Below are positions 20,079 through 29,844 of a stretch of 31,707 bases of DNA, one piece after another. The DNA comes from Chara braunii. Taxonomy: Eukaryota > Streptophyta > Charophyceae > Charales > Characeae. Each line of letters starts with the position of its first letter. Positions within the stretch are counted from its first letter, which is position 1. Under the pieces are notes generated by a model that worked only from the letters and a program-made list of their open reading frames with translations, was not told the DNA's origin and ran no database searches. Location of the stretch: NCBI GenBank assembly GCA_003427395.1, contig BFEA01000121.1:837501-869207 (forward strand), given 5' to 3'. The position numbers and the translations under genes were made by a program.

Positions 20079-20094
20079 ACAACATGTAACACTA

Positions 20095-20297
20095 ATGCTG
20101 CGAGGATAACTCCGGGTGGAATTGTAAGGTCCCCGGGGCCAAGTCCCACTAGCACGAGTTTCGTTTTGATTCGTATATGGTGCGGCGGGGAGGTATTTTA
20201 AGCTAAATTGGTTGATGCTGCCACGGTATCTCGGGGTGGAATTGTGAGGTCCCCGGGTTCAAGTCTCACTAGCACAAGTTTCATTTTGATTCCTATA
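20095..20297. repeat. 120-bp tandem duplication with tRNA B-box-like cores
   Basis: About 83 bp from 20095 is repeated exactly 120 bp later from 20215. Each copy holds GGTGGAATTGT(A/G)AGGTCCCC followed by a B-box-like stretch (GGGTTCAAGTCTC in the second, GGGCCAAGTCCC in the first), then CACTAGCAC. This looks like a degenerate tRNA-derived SINE head or dead tRNA copies; no complete cloverleaf can be folded. The first copy touches the LTR end. Confidence 0.55.
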
Positions 20298-20333
20298 CGG
20301 TGCGGCGATGGGTGGCAGCACGTGACACCATTT

Positions 20334-20618
20334 CAAATCTTGTTTTGAGGAATTCTGAAAACCGTGTAGAAAGGTCCTGCAATGTTGACAATCTCCCAGG
20401 AGTTTCGGGAGTGTCGGTTGTTGGGTGTCCCTTCATTTCATCAAATGTGGAAAATGAGAATGCATTTTTTGTCTGTACATGGGAATATACATCACCATAG
20501 TTTTTGACTGTCGCGTATATGGTGAGAAGCCCCAAAGGCTGTGGAGTGGACGTCCATGAACGAAGCATGTGCCTGTGCGCAGACACACATACACACACAC
20601 ACACAGAGGAGGGCGGGG

Positions 20619-20657
<39 letters not shown>

Positions 20658-20940
20658 CAGTCTGCTCAGACTGACACACTCTTCTTACAATTTTTAAAAA
20701 ATTATGACCCTTACCAATTTTTGAACTTGTTTTTATTCCTGACCCATCAAAACACCGGCCAGAAATGAAAACCCTTCAAACGATGAGAAATAATACCTCG
20801 CACAGGTGATGGCCAATGAGAGTGTGAGAAAGATCTGCAACAACATTAGGACCGTCCAATCCCTTTGCGATTTATGGCTGAAAAGCCTGTCACAAACACA
20901 TAAGGTGCTCATTCCTATACTTTTCTGGCCACTAGTGGGA
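20334..20940. other. Non-coding spacer with AC and GA microsatellites
   Basis: No gene is seen. An (AC)n run at about 20582-20605 and a (GA)n run at about 20620-20656 lie side by side. Frames crossing them are low-complexity artefacts. Confidence 0.6.
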
Positions 20941-20965
20941 CTTGGGGCCTCGTTCCACAGCACTT
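20941..20965. repeat. Left terminal inverted repeat of the Harbinger element
   Basis: It matches the reverse complement of 25258-25282 at 24 of 25 positions (G versus C at the 20th). A perfect CCTTAC-AGT-GTAAGG palindrome follows at 20972-20986. Confidence 0.9.
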
Positions 20966-21417
20966 ATGAATCCTTACAGTGTAAGGGCACCCTTACTGGC
21001 CGAGGGTGCGTAATGTACCCTAACTTCGTTTTTCGTTCCACAACCCGTAAGGAAGACCCTACACTTCCCCGCCCTTACATCTCAGGTGAGGAGGGTCGGG
21101 TGTAGGTCGGCCTCTCGGGCACGGACGTCCGTGAAGGAAGTATGATGGACAAGAAGTTGTCCAGCAGCTGCGGGGCCGTGGGACATGCAATTTTCGGGTC
21201 CGGCCCGTTTGGCCAGGCAGCCTACCGGGCGCGCGTAGGCAGCGTCCCACAATATTAAGTGCGCGTGATGGCCAAATTTTGAATTTGAATTATGCTGCAC
21301 GTACGTGAACAGCGCGTGCTGGAAATATTCGTGCTTCCTGCCTCATTTAGAGGAAGGTCGCCATAGCCTGTGAGCCGATCAGTGAGCTGCGCGCGTGTTT
21401 GCAGTTTGGTAGGCAAG

Positions 21418-22735
21418 ATGGATGACGGCATGGCAGATGCACCTGGGGAGTGGAGGTTGACGGCAAGGGAGAGGTCGCTGTTAGGGATGGCGTTGCTTGC
21501 AGTTTCCCATGACATGCAAACGGTGAACAACCTGCGGCGGGCCAGCGGAAGACAGACGGGCAGACGGGAGGCCGCCATAGCGCAGGCTCTGATGGACGTG
21601 CACTCCTCGCCAGGCCTATGGGATACGCCATTCTTGTCGTCGAATGCGATCGTGGTGGGTGTGATGCCGAGGGAGACGGCAAGGTGGTGGGTGAAAAGAA
21701 GGATGGGTGGAACATGGAGGGACCTGACCATCGCCGACGACCCGAGCGAGGACTACTTCCATGACAAACTGCGGATGACGAGGACGATGTTCAACGACAT
21801 GCAGTCCTTTCATTCAGCGCAGACTGACTCACTATCGAGAGTGATTGCAACCTGACCATATCGTGGCTTACGTGTTGTACCGGTGGGCATCAGGAGGAAC
21901 TTTCGACAGCGGCACATCGTCGTTCGGCATTGAGAGGTCGTCAGGCATCAAGGTTGTAGAAGATGTGACAAATGCCATACTGGCTCCATATCCGGACAAC
22001 ATAGCATTTACTACCGGCCGTCATCTCGTGCAGGTTGTCCGAGCATTCAGCGGTAAAGGTTTCTGTAATTGTTTCAGCGCCATCGACTGCACCCATATTT
22101 ATGTGGACAAGCCTGCAAACGCGTCGTCCGAAAACTACTTTGATCGTACGCAACAGTTCTCAGTAGTGGCACAGGTTGTCGTCGACCTTGACATGCGTAT
22201 CATCGACATCTTCGTCGGTTATCCTTGATGCGTCCATTATCAATGATGCTGCGAAACTCTTCACTGCTCAGGCGAGCAGAGGCGGGCGACATCTTCAACG
22301 CGGACCCCGTCGTCCTCCCGGGGGGGGTGAGGACAACATGGTACCTGTTGGGGGACAATGGTTATGCCCCGTGCACGTGGATTGTGGTTTCATATGGAGG
22401 GTCAGAGCAGACGGGGGACATCGCTCTTTTCGACACACGACAGAAGACAACGAGGGGGGTCGTGGAAAGAGCATTTGGACGGCTCAACGGGATGTGGAGG
22501 TTATCCTTCGTCATCACAAGACGAATATGAATAACCTCCCGTAGCAATTCACTACCGTGTGTATCGTCCTCAATCTGCTGTTGGAGGTCGGGTCGCATTT
22601 GACGGGCGTTTGTTGCTTGACCGCGACCGTGAAGAGAACACCGTCCCCATAGACCTTGGTTTGCAAGATTTGTTGCAACCAGTCTACCAGGCGACCGCCA
22701 CGGAGGCTGCCCTCGCTCTGCACGATGCTCTGTGA
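21418..22735 (+). pseudogene. Broken PIF/Harbinger DDE transposase
   Basis: The frame opens at ATG 21418 (MDDGMADAPGEW) with the usual N-terminal region ending in a PSEDYFHDKLRMTRTMFNDM block. It continues in another register from about 21845 (HIVAYVLYRWASGG, helix-turn-helix-like). The catalytic core shows FSAIDCTHIYVDKP (first D, codon 22085), LLGDNGYAP (second D, 22354) and VVERAFGRLNGMWR (E, 22465). The C-terminal tail (NTVPIDLGLQDLLQPVYQ) ends at TGA 22733-22735. Breaks: a frameshift near 21845, one or two near 22215-22260, another near 22520, a TAG near 22542, and a frameshift near 22600. The three acidic catalytic residues survive but the protein cannot be made. Very short introns cannot be excluded but do not explain the in-frame stop. 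Confidence 0.9.
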
Positions 22736-22889
22736 AAAGGAATTGCATCTGGGCGATCAGGGTTGTGGACGAGTGAAGGTTCGTGGATGTTTTGTGGGTC
22801 GGGGATTTCCCTCTGCCCCTTTTCAAGTTTAGCAGTGATGAGTGCGGGGATCGATCCCGCCGTCTGATTGTAGTGCGGAGGTTCGGCCA

Positions 22890-24365
22890 TCATTGTAGCC
22901 ATTCGGGGGGGGACGGGGGGAGAGGGAAGGACGTGGAGGGGGTGGAGTTCGTTTCCTGGGGTTTGTTTTTGCAGTCCGATGATGAAAGCCCAATGGTCAT
23001 TTCAGTTTGTATGAACTCTATCTTCTTCTCTTCTTCTCGCACCTCTTGTTTTCGGCAGATTACCTTTATTTTTTCATTGCGGTTGTTCATTTTCCATCGG
23101 GATGGAAACGACGTCAACCGAGGAAGTGGGGTGGGGCGCCCTGAAGATTTGTTGCCATACCCATCCCCCACTGCGCTGTCTATGTTGTCACTCGCAGACG
23201 TTTCTCCCACGACAGCCGACCCTCTTGCTTGGCCATCCGCCTCGCCCTCATTCGGTTGTTGTGGAGGCAGTCCGTCGGTGTCAAGCAAATTAGGCGGGTG
23301 TATGGCATGATTGTTAGGGGTTGTTGCGTGGATGGCATCATACAGCTGTTGATCCATCGCGAACGTGAACTCCAACTCTTCGCACTTCTTCGAGGTGAGC
23401 AGGAAAAAAGATTGCACGCCCGAGTTTTTCTCCCTGTCCCAAAATTTTATGTACCACCCGAAAATGTTTTCCCATCTCTTCATGCACGAATCCCCATCTC
23501 TATTCGTAACCCCCTGTTGGGCCATCCGCTTCGCTATCTCGTTCCATTTCCATGTCTTCGTCTTCATCCGCGCGAAGTTGCTGCCCTGGCTCGCCATATA
23601 ATCGTCCAGGTCCCTCTTGCACCGCACGAGGACGAGCGATTCGTCCAAATGCCAATTCTGTCGCATGCTCCCTCCCCCACTCTCGCCATATGCACCCCCC
23701 CCTTCCTCCCTCGCCTTCGACCTCCCACGACTCTTGCTTGCCTTCTTCTTTCCGCCCTTTGATGTGACTTCCTTCACAGCAGGCTCGTCATCCTCCTCGC
23801 TCTCATCGTTGCCATCCATGCACTCCTCCGCCACATCCTCACCGTCAGCGTTGGCGTCACCTCCATCCTCACGTTCGACGTCCGTACGCATCCTAGAGTA
23901 CCGCGCTATGATCCTCTCTATCACTCGTGGGGACTCTGCCGCAATCGCCGTCGTCACTCTTCCATTCAGGACAGTGTGGGAAACCCCATTGCTGACAGGA
24001 GTCGAGAACGTTGGCGGTCGGCTATGGCTGCTCGTGCATGCAGACGATGACCTCGGCGGCCACTGTGTTTGCAGTCTGTCTTCTCGGGCCTCCTGCATTG
24101 TCACCGACACACCGCCCTGTGACCGACTGTTGTGCTCCACGAGAACGGTTCTTGACGCATCCATCGTGCACGTCGACGATAAGTGCAGTTGCAAAGGATC
24201 CCCTCCCGCCCCCCGCCCTCCCGTCAACAAGGTGGACATCGGACCCATCCCATTGCCACAATCACCCGATCTGCCCCCGGACTCGTAGGAGGTCTGTGTC
24301 GCCCCCCATGCGAGAGGGAGGGTTGAAGGGGGCGGCACCCACTCATCATCTGGCAAGGGCTGCAT
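22890..24365 (-). CDS. Myb/SANT-like DNA-binding protein of the Harbinger element
   Basis: An intact 491-codon frame. Residues about 166-198 are acidic, 203-220 are a basic nuclear-localisation-like stretch (KGGKKKASKSRGRSKAR). Residues about 237-340 form a trihelix-type Myb/SANT-like domain with spaced tryptophans (NWHLDES, TWKWNEIAKRM, CMKRWENIFGWY). The C-terminal tail is Ser/Pro/Lys-rich with a KKIEFIQTEM helix. In PIF/Harbinger elements such a protein binds the transposon ends and helps bring the transposase to the nucleus and DNA. It faces the transposase convergently inside the same inverted repeats. The start at 24365 is the first Met after a stop in the same register. It could still be expressed and act on related elements (inference). 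Confidence 0.85.
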   Translation of the reverse strand: MQPLPDDEWVPPPSTLPLAWGATQTSYESGGRSGDCGNGMGPMSTLLTGGRGAGGDPLQLHLSSTCTMDASRTVLVEHNSRSQGGVSVTMQEAREDRLQTQWPPRSSSACTSSHSRPPTFSTPVSNGVSHTVLNGRVTTAIAAESPRVIERIIARYSRMRTDVEREDGGDANADGEDVAEECMDGNDESEEDDEPAVKEVTSKGGKKKASKSRGRSKAREEGGGAYGESGGGSMRQNWHLDESLVLVRCKRDLDDYMASQGSNFARMKTKTWKWNEIAKRMAQQGVTNRDGDSCMKRWENIFGWYIKFWDREKNSGVQSFFLLTSKKCEELEFTFAMDQQLYDAIHATTPNNHAIHPPNLLDTDGLPPQQPNEGEADGQARGSAVVGETSASDNIDSAVGDGYGNKSSGRPTPLPRLTSFPSRWKMNNRNEKIKVICRKQEVREEEKKIEFIQTEMTIGLSSSDCKNKPQETNSTPSTSFPLPPSPPEWLQ

Positions 24366-24431
24366 GTAACTTGGCAGATGGGCGTACCAACGTGGGGTCG
24401 AATCGGTGACGCATTCCGTCGAGAACGCCGT

Positions 24432-24656
24432 TCATAGCACCCCCTCCATCCCATACATGTGCCCGACATGGAGATTATCATAGTCCATCCCCTTCCTTGC
24501 CCTGCCTCCTCCGCAGTCCTTCTTTGTTGGCTTCTTCCGTGGACGGGCCCGACTGTGCCTCAGCAACTGGCAAAGTTGCACCACAATGACGATCAGTAAT
24601 GCAACAAGGAGGATTGCCAGCAGAGCAGTCTTCCTGAGGAGGTTTGCCATGCGCAC
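24432..24656 (-). CDS. Small frame with one membrane helix upstream of the Myb-like gene
   Basis: A 74-codon frame begins MRMANLLRKTALLAILLVAL and has one strongly hydrophobic stretch (about residues 9-31) flanked by basic residues, then a basic Arg/Lys tail. It is in the same register as the Myb-like frame and separated from it by one TGA at 24434-24432 plus 22 codons. It could be the true N-terminus of that protein broken by a stop, a separate small protein, or chance. I do not recognise it. Confidence 0.35.
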   Translation of the reverse strand: MRMANLLRKTALLAILLVALLIVIVVQLCQLLRHSRARPRKKPTKKDCGGGRARKGMDYDNLHVGHMYGMEGVL

Positions 24657-25257
24657 GCGTGAGGCGTGATGAAGACAAGCACATCAGGAGGCAGTGCTGA
24701 AAACGACAATGCGTCTCCTGACACAGTGGCCATTTACATGGATCGGCCACCGCGAAGGGAGTGTTGTGTCCAGCCCTCTCATCTCAGCCCCGATTGCTGG
24801 CCGTTGGCAGGGACGGCGCTACCGATCAGCACATTTCGTATTCGAATGACCGCCAACGGCCATCCGGCCCCTGCCGCTTCCAGAACGACCTTCCTCCCCT
24901 CCCAACGGCTACTGTGGCCTCGCAACGGCACTGGAGACACCGGTACCGCGTCTCGCCGGTGCCAAAGTCCCACCCGAAGGGCTGGTCACGAACGCACTGC
25001 ACCAGGAACAACCGCGTTTCGGCAGAAAAAAAATAAATTCGCGACAGCCTCCGTGAATGACGCGATCTGTAAGGTCCCACCCTCACATTTCAAGTCACCT
25101 CCGACGGCTCCCTAGAGATCTCCGTCGTTTTGCCTGAGCCGCCCTTATTTTTCAAGGGCGGACCCTACAATCCCAAAATGTGGAAACAGTCCGGAGTTCG
25201 TTTTCGTCTTCATTAGGGTGCTGTGGAACTATGATTTTGTAAGGATCCTTACATTTC

Positions 25258-25282
25258 AAGTGGTGTGGAACGAGGCCCCAAG
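25258..25282. repeat. Right terminal inverted repeat of the Harbinger element
   Basis: Reverse complement of the left repeat with one difference. A perfect 14-bp palindrome GTAAGGATCCTTAC lies just inside at 25239-25252, and a second partial copy of the repeat (GTGCTGTGGAAC) at 25217-25228. Confidence 0.9.
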
Positions 25283-25639
25283 GCCCCCGGCCTCACCTTT
25301 GAATTGGAAATTTGTTGAGTGCGGAAAAAAAAAAAAAAAAAAAAAGTGTGTACGGTCGCAGAGCTACCTAGTTTGCTCCGCGGTTATCGAAACGACCTTT
25401 CGAGACTGGGATGGCCAGCCCAAGACCTTCAGAGGATAAAACGCAGGCGAAGTGGCCAGACGAATGGAGTGAAAGCCGGAAGAAAATCGACGCTAAAGAC
25501 TGCGTTTAGGAGGTCCCACTTTCCCTCACGAGTTCCCGCCAAGCCGCCGGGTATCGGGAGTTCTGGCCGAAGGGCAGTGGTCCCGTTTTGGCCATTCTGC
25601 TACCAGGCTGTAATGCCCAACGCCTGCACCTCTGGGGCT
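25283..25639. other. Non-coding stretch with a 21-A run
   Basis: A run of 21 A lies at 25325-25345. No gene is seen. AGGTCCCACTT at 25511-25521 matches the arms of the foldback that follows. Confidence 0.5.
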
Positions 25640-25719
25640 AGGTCCCACTTACACGAATTAAGAGATGTAGATAGCACAGATCAACGGTCAGAATCTCGTA
25701 ATCCGTGCAAGTGGGACCT
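25640..25719. repeat. 80-bp foldback (MITE-like hairpin)
   Basis: Arms 25640-25660 and 25699-25719 pair at 19 of 21 positions, outer ends AGGTCCCACTT, around a 38-nt loop. This could be a tiny inverted-repeat element or a remnant with both ends of a MITE. A third copy of AGGTCCCACTT at 25511 suggests a longer original. Confidence 0.65.
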
Positions 25720-27160
25720 TGCCGCCGGGCCTCGTTTTGTGTGGTAACGAAATGAGCTGAGTTTTCTTGTAAAATAAAAATAAAAATAAAAACAAATTCT
25801 GGCCGAAGCCTCGAGCACGAGCATGATTTCTGACGCTTCCGAGGACAACAGAGGCGGGGCGGGGCAAGAGAGAGAGAGGTGACGTGGGCCTTCGATAACA
25901 GCTGCTGGTTCCTTCCGACCTTCGTTCGCTGCCTTTTCGTCTTATTACGGTCATATCGGAACGATCATGTTCGTCTTCTCTTCTGGCGCTTCTTTCAATG
26001 TCGGGCGAGGTAGCGAACGAGATGCAGGGTAGTCGCAGCGTCGGTATTCCCCCTTCGCGCCCCATTTCTCCAGGACTTTCTCTCTCTCATTCTCTCTCTC
26101 TGTCTCTCTCTCCACATGCAGACGTGCTCTCTCGCGCACACAGACAAATACAAACAAATACGAGCGGGGACGCATGACACATACAAACACCCCTCTCCGC
26201 AGACTATTTGGGCACTCGCGCTTCAGCTGAGCGGAGAAGTTCAGTCTAGCTGACGTCTGCGATTTAAAACCGGCACGTCGCTTCCAGCGTCGTCCTCCCA
26301 CGTCACCTCGGCGTTCCTCTGCTGATTAGTTGATGAGGTGTTGGTTAATCACTATCATCAAGTGAGGGGAGGAGGAATGAGGAAACGAAGGGAAATGAGG
26401 CGGGCCAGAGAATCGTGGTGTGTCGAAGGGTGGGAGGCGATGGCCCAATACCTACTGAGGCCAAAATTTTCTGTTCGTCGTTATCCTTCTCATTCATTGT
26501 TACGTGTCTTCTCTCGTTAAAGTGAACGCTTCAGGTTGGCATCCGGATTAATCTACTTGACTGGGGAGGAGTGGGAGGAGTTTGAAGAGAATGCTTTAGC
26601 AGAAAAGAACGTGAAACAAATTATCTCTTGTTCAATCAGAGTGAAGAGTAAAAAGAATTTGATAAGTGATTTCTAGAGAGAGAAGGGAGCGAATCGAGAG
26701 AAGAGAGTGAATCGTTGTGAGCGGGAAAGGTTCGAGGCTGCAAAGAAAAGAGCCAAGAGGCACCTGCAATGGGTTTCAGGTGTTAAGGTAAACCCTGTGC
26801 TGGGCGATCGGCAGACGTCAATTAGCACATGGCCCTGGCGTAGCATTGATGTCTCAAGAGTAGCAGGTCCTATGTCTCTTGAAGCGACAGTGCGGTAGAA
26901 GTGGACATGTGGAAGGTAATATCACATTCGAACAGACGGGACAGACAAGTGAGGAGCGAAAACGGGGCAAAGACAAGGATCACAGTATTGTGGCTTGCTA
27001 TCATTATTCGTAGTCCTACTGGGCGTGATTCGCAAACCATGACGAAATGAGTAGAGACGAACAGGAGACGAGCAGGATCTGGATGGAGAAGGTGCGCTAA
27101 CCAGAGGAGGAGCAAAGGGGAGAAGCGGACGGCATAATCGGAACGGATTCTGTGCACGGT
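25720..27160. other. Intergenic DNA, no gene seen
   Basis: Frames here are short or low-complexity. A CT-rich run at about 26078-26112 is the only repeat of note. Confidence 0.5.
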
Positions 27161-27175
27161 TCACACACAGACGCA

Positions 27176-27218
<43 letters not shown>

Positions 27219-27242
27219 GCACACACACACACACACAGATAG

Positions 27243-27313
<71 letters not shown>

Positions 27314-27314
27314 N

Positions 27315-27382
<68 letters not shown>
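27161..27382. repeat. Compound microsatellite (AC)n-(GATA)n-(GA)n
   Basis: An AC run (to about 27237) passes into GATA units (27238-27262) and then a GA run of about 120 bp to 27382, with one unknown base at 27314. Confidence 0.95.
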
Positions 27383-27384
<2 letters not shown>

Positions 27385-27952
27385 GCGGGTTGGAGGGTTG
27401 GGGGATTACGACAAGGGAACAAGAAGATACGCGGACAAGATTCCACACCAGCCCTCCACGTGTAAGTCTAGTGGGCGCCAATTCGTGGCGATAATAAGGA
27501 ACCTCCGTCTCGCTTCTCAGCTTCTCACCTCGTTATCCTTTGTTGGTCTGCCCCCTTGGCGTCTACCCTGTTCCAACGCTTTCCATATATGATCATGTCT
27601 ACCTTCATTCGTTACAGAACTCGTGCTTTCCCACGTGTTGCTGCACTTGTTGTCTTTCGCTCCTGTACGTCCCCTTATCTCAGCGCAAATTGTCAGCCCG
27701 AGATCAAGGTATTGTGGCCCTTAACGCACTCTTGCCGAGCAAGCTCAGGTACGGGTATCTGCTGAGCCTCCTTGCACTGGAGGCCATTGGGAGTTATAGA
27801 AGGCGATTTTCTCCTTGACCTCAAAGGGTGTCAGACCCTTGCCAGAATTTATGTCACCAAGCGCACACACAAGCACGTGGAAGACTTAACGCACAGAAAC
27901 AGGAACTCACTCAAGGTAGACACGCAAGGAGAGAGAGAGGGACACACACACA
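27383..27952. other. Intergenic DNA, no gene seen
   Basis: Short frames on the plus strand lack recognisable domains. Nothing supports a gene. Confidence 0.5.
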
Positions 27953-28124
27953 AATAGATTGATTAGATAGAGATAGATAGGTAGATAGGTAGGTGGGTAG
28001 GTGGGTAGGTAGGTAAGTGCGATAGATTAAATAGATAGGTAGATAGATAGATATATAGATAGATAGATAGATTAGATAGATAGGTAGGTACGTAGGTAGG
28101 TACGTAGGTAGATAGATATGTGTG

Positions 28125-28160
<36 letters not shown>
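27953..28160. repeat. GATA/GGTA-type and GA microsatellites
   Basis: Interrupted GATA, GGTA, GGTG and CGTA tetramers run to about 28118 and are followed by a GA tract at 28126-28160. Confidence 0.9.
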
Positions 28161-28164
<4 letters not shown>

Positions 28165-29144
28165 CGAATCACCGCGGTTGGACTCCGAAGACCAGGGACG
28201 TAAAATGCCGAATCGGATGTAGGGAGCAAGATTAGTCGGGGAGTTGCAATCGTGTGTCTGTTGGGCTGATGAATCTATCCCGAATATACGTATCAGATAC
28301 CGGAAACAGGCTGACATGTTTCATGGGAAGACTTGATCCTCTTGCTGCTTTGGAAATTGCGGAAACACAGACCGACTTAATTCTTCTCATAGCTCCTGCT
28401 AAGGATTTTTCTTCCATTGGGCGAGTTACATCGAACACCAGGCAAAGATCACCGTGCACCCGCGATTGTGTAGACCCAGCCTAATGGGCGGAAATCGGTT
28501 TGGCGCCTGAGCCTCCCCATCATTTCAGTTTTCCGTGGTAGTGAAGCGTTTTGCACTTCCTTTTTCTCTTTTGTTTTCAATCCCAAGAAATACTGGTAGT
28601 CTGCTCCGTGCTGCAGGGACTGCATGTGCGGAATATAATAGAAGGATATGCATGCGCTTCGGTACGGCTTGCACCCGCGTACTTCGCCTACTCGATGCAT
28701 TGTATCAACTCTATTGTCATTGTCATTGCTTTCAAGGTTACATGTGCAATTCTATATTTAGTTTATGTGCATGTTCTGCATTTTGGGGTGAAGGCCTCGT
28801 GGTGGGAAATGTGCATTGCAGTGGGTATTTTGTGGAGAGTCTATCCCAAGCTTGGGTTCTTGAATGAAAGTATTCTGCGCAAAGTGCATTCCCAAAAAAA
28901 ACTGATGATGGTGTTGGGTGATACTGTATTGCTCAAAGAAAAACTAATGGGTGATACCGTATTGCTCATAGAAAAGCTAAAAGGAAGGGGATATCTTGTC
29001 CTGGGTTAGGGGCGGACAAGTCTCGCATGTGATCAGGTATGCTGCAGAAGGCGTCCAATAAATGCGCATTGCGCATGATGTGGTTGTCGCCGTTGTCGGT
29101 GTGCTGCGGCGGTCATATCGGCACTTCCGTTATTTTTCCCGCAG

Positions 29145-29145
<1 letters not shown>
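28161..29145. other. Intergenic DNA with a small 33-bp tandem repeat
   Basis: No gene is seen; the longest plus-strand frame (28551-29009) has no domain. At 28916-28948 and 28949-28981 a 33-bp unit (GGGTGATACYGTATTGCTCA...) is duplicated with few changes. Confidence 0.5.
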
Positions 29146-29146
<1 letters not shown>

Positions 29147-29182
<36 letters not shown>

Positions 29183-29207
29183 NNNNNNNNNNNNNNNNNN
29201 NNNNNNN

Positions 29208-29298
<91 letters not shown>
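29147..29298. repeat. (GT)n-(GA)n microsatellite with a 25-N gap
   Basis: A GT run fills 29147-29272, interrupted by unknown bases at 29183-29207, then GA at 29273-29298. Confidence 0.95.
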
Positions 29299-29693
29299 TT
29301 CCTTCCCGCGTGCCTATCAGCAAGCAACTTGTTAGTCGAAGTTGAAGAAATCGCTCTATCCTGGACTATGATGTCTTTGGGGATTCTAACTGTTGGCACT
29401 TGTGCTCTGGCTGTCTGTGCGTTTATTTGTGCGCGTGCTTGTGCGCCCCCGTTGGTGTGTTTGGGTATGTTCATGGAAACAGAAAGCCAGCAAGTCGGTT
29501 TAGCAATGTGTTCCTACGGGCGACCAGTGTTGTCGTGTTAATATATATCTCTGCGTGCGCGCTTATATCCCGACAGGCGCATCATTGGCGGGGATCGTGT
29601 GTTATTGCGTCGATGAAATTTGCAGTTATACACACAGGGAAAGCGAAAGTCCAAGCGCACGCGAGAGACGGATAAAGCGTGTGACACGCATAT

Positions 29694-29745
<52 letters not shown>

Positions 29746-29844
29746 GCAGAAGGGTGAGAGTCATAGGTAAGTGTTTGCAAGGGACGACTGAACCCCAGTT
29801 TTGCAAGCAACAGTACAGAGAGGGGATACAGAGCCGCACACTCC
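29299..29844 (+). promoter_or_regulatory. Upstream region of the LBD gene
   Basis: TATA-like runs are at 29541-29548 (AATATATATC) and 29690-29695 (CATATATTG). A 47-bp GA tract at 29697-29743 ends 101 bp before the ATG. GA tracts close to start sites are targets of plant BBR/BPC GAGA-binding factors, so this may be functional; equally it may be one more microsatellite of this region. The transcription start is not determinable. Confidence 0.4.
29697..29743. repeat. 47-bp GA tract before the LBD gene
   Basis: Uninterrupted GA dinucleotides, about 100 bp upstream of the start codon, right after a TATA-like sequence. Confidence 0.95.

Larger units (their letters stand above)
18831..20091 (-). 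mobile_element. 5' LTR of element B
   Basis: The plus strand begins TGTTACATG (18831) and ends CATGTAACA (20083-20091), a perfect 9-bp terminal inverted repeat with TG...CA ends, giving 1,261 bp. The primer-binding site on the low-coordinate side and the gag frame beyond it show that transcription runs on the minus strand and this is the 5' LTR. U3 (20091 to about 19760) carries tandem hairpin repeats. A TATATA lies at 19760-19755. R/U5 has a 35-bp repeat near 19555-19625 and a CT run near 19522. No second LTR copy was found in the window. Candidate target duplication on the right is CTAAT (20092-20096), unconfirmed without the other end. Confidence 0.87.
20941..25282. mobile_element. PIF/Harbinger DNA transposon
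   Basis: Terminal inverted repeats of 25 bp (20941-20965 and 25258-25282) match at 24 positions; both begin CTTGGGGCCTCGTTCCACA from their outer ends. Between them are the two proteins that define the superfamily: a DDE transposase (plus strand) and a Myb/SANT-like protein (minus strand), convergently arranged. Subterminal CCTTAC/GTAAGG palindromes occur at both ends (20972-20986, 20981-20996, 25239-25252), and GTTCCACAGCAC from the left repeat recurs inverted at 25217-25228. No clear 3-bp target duplication is seen, so the exact outer boundary may differ by a few bases. With a broken transposase this copy could move only with outside help. Confidence 0.85.

Noticed and set aside
20101-20177. 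Possible intact tRNA gene
   Set aside because: There is a B-box-like core but no pairing acceptor stem, D arm or anticodon arm.
23229-24409. Long plus-strand frames opposite the Myb-like gene
   Set aside because: Antisense shadows; the minus-strand frame has the recognisable domain.
26922-27481. Serine/leucine-repeat frames on the minus strand
   Set aside because: They are translations of the GA microsatellite.
28535-29009. Overlapping plus-strand frames of 110 and 152 codons
   Set aside because: No recognisable domain and no signal of coding constraint; probably chance.
29033-29335. Cys/Val and His/Thr repeat frames
   Set aside because: They are translations of the GT microsatellite and the gap.
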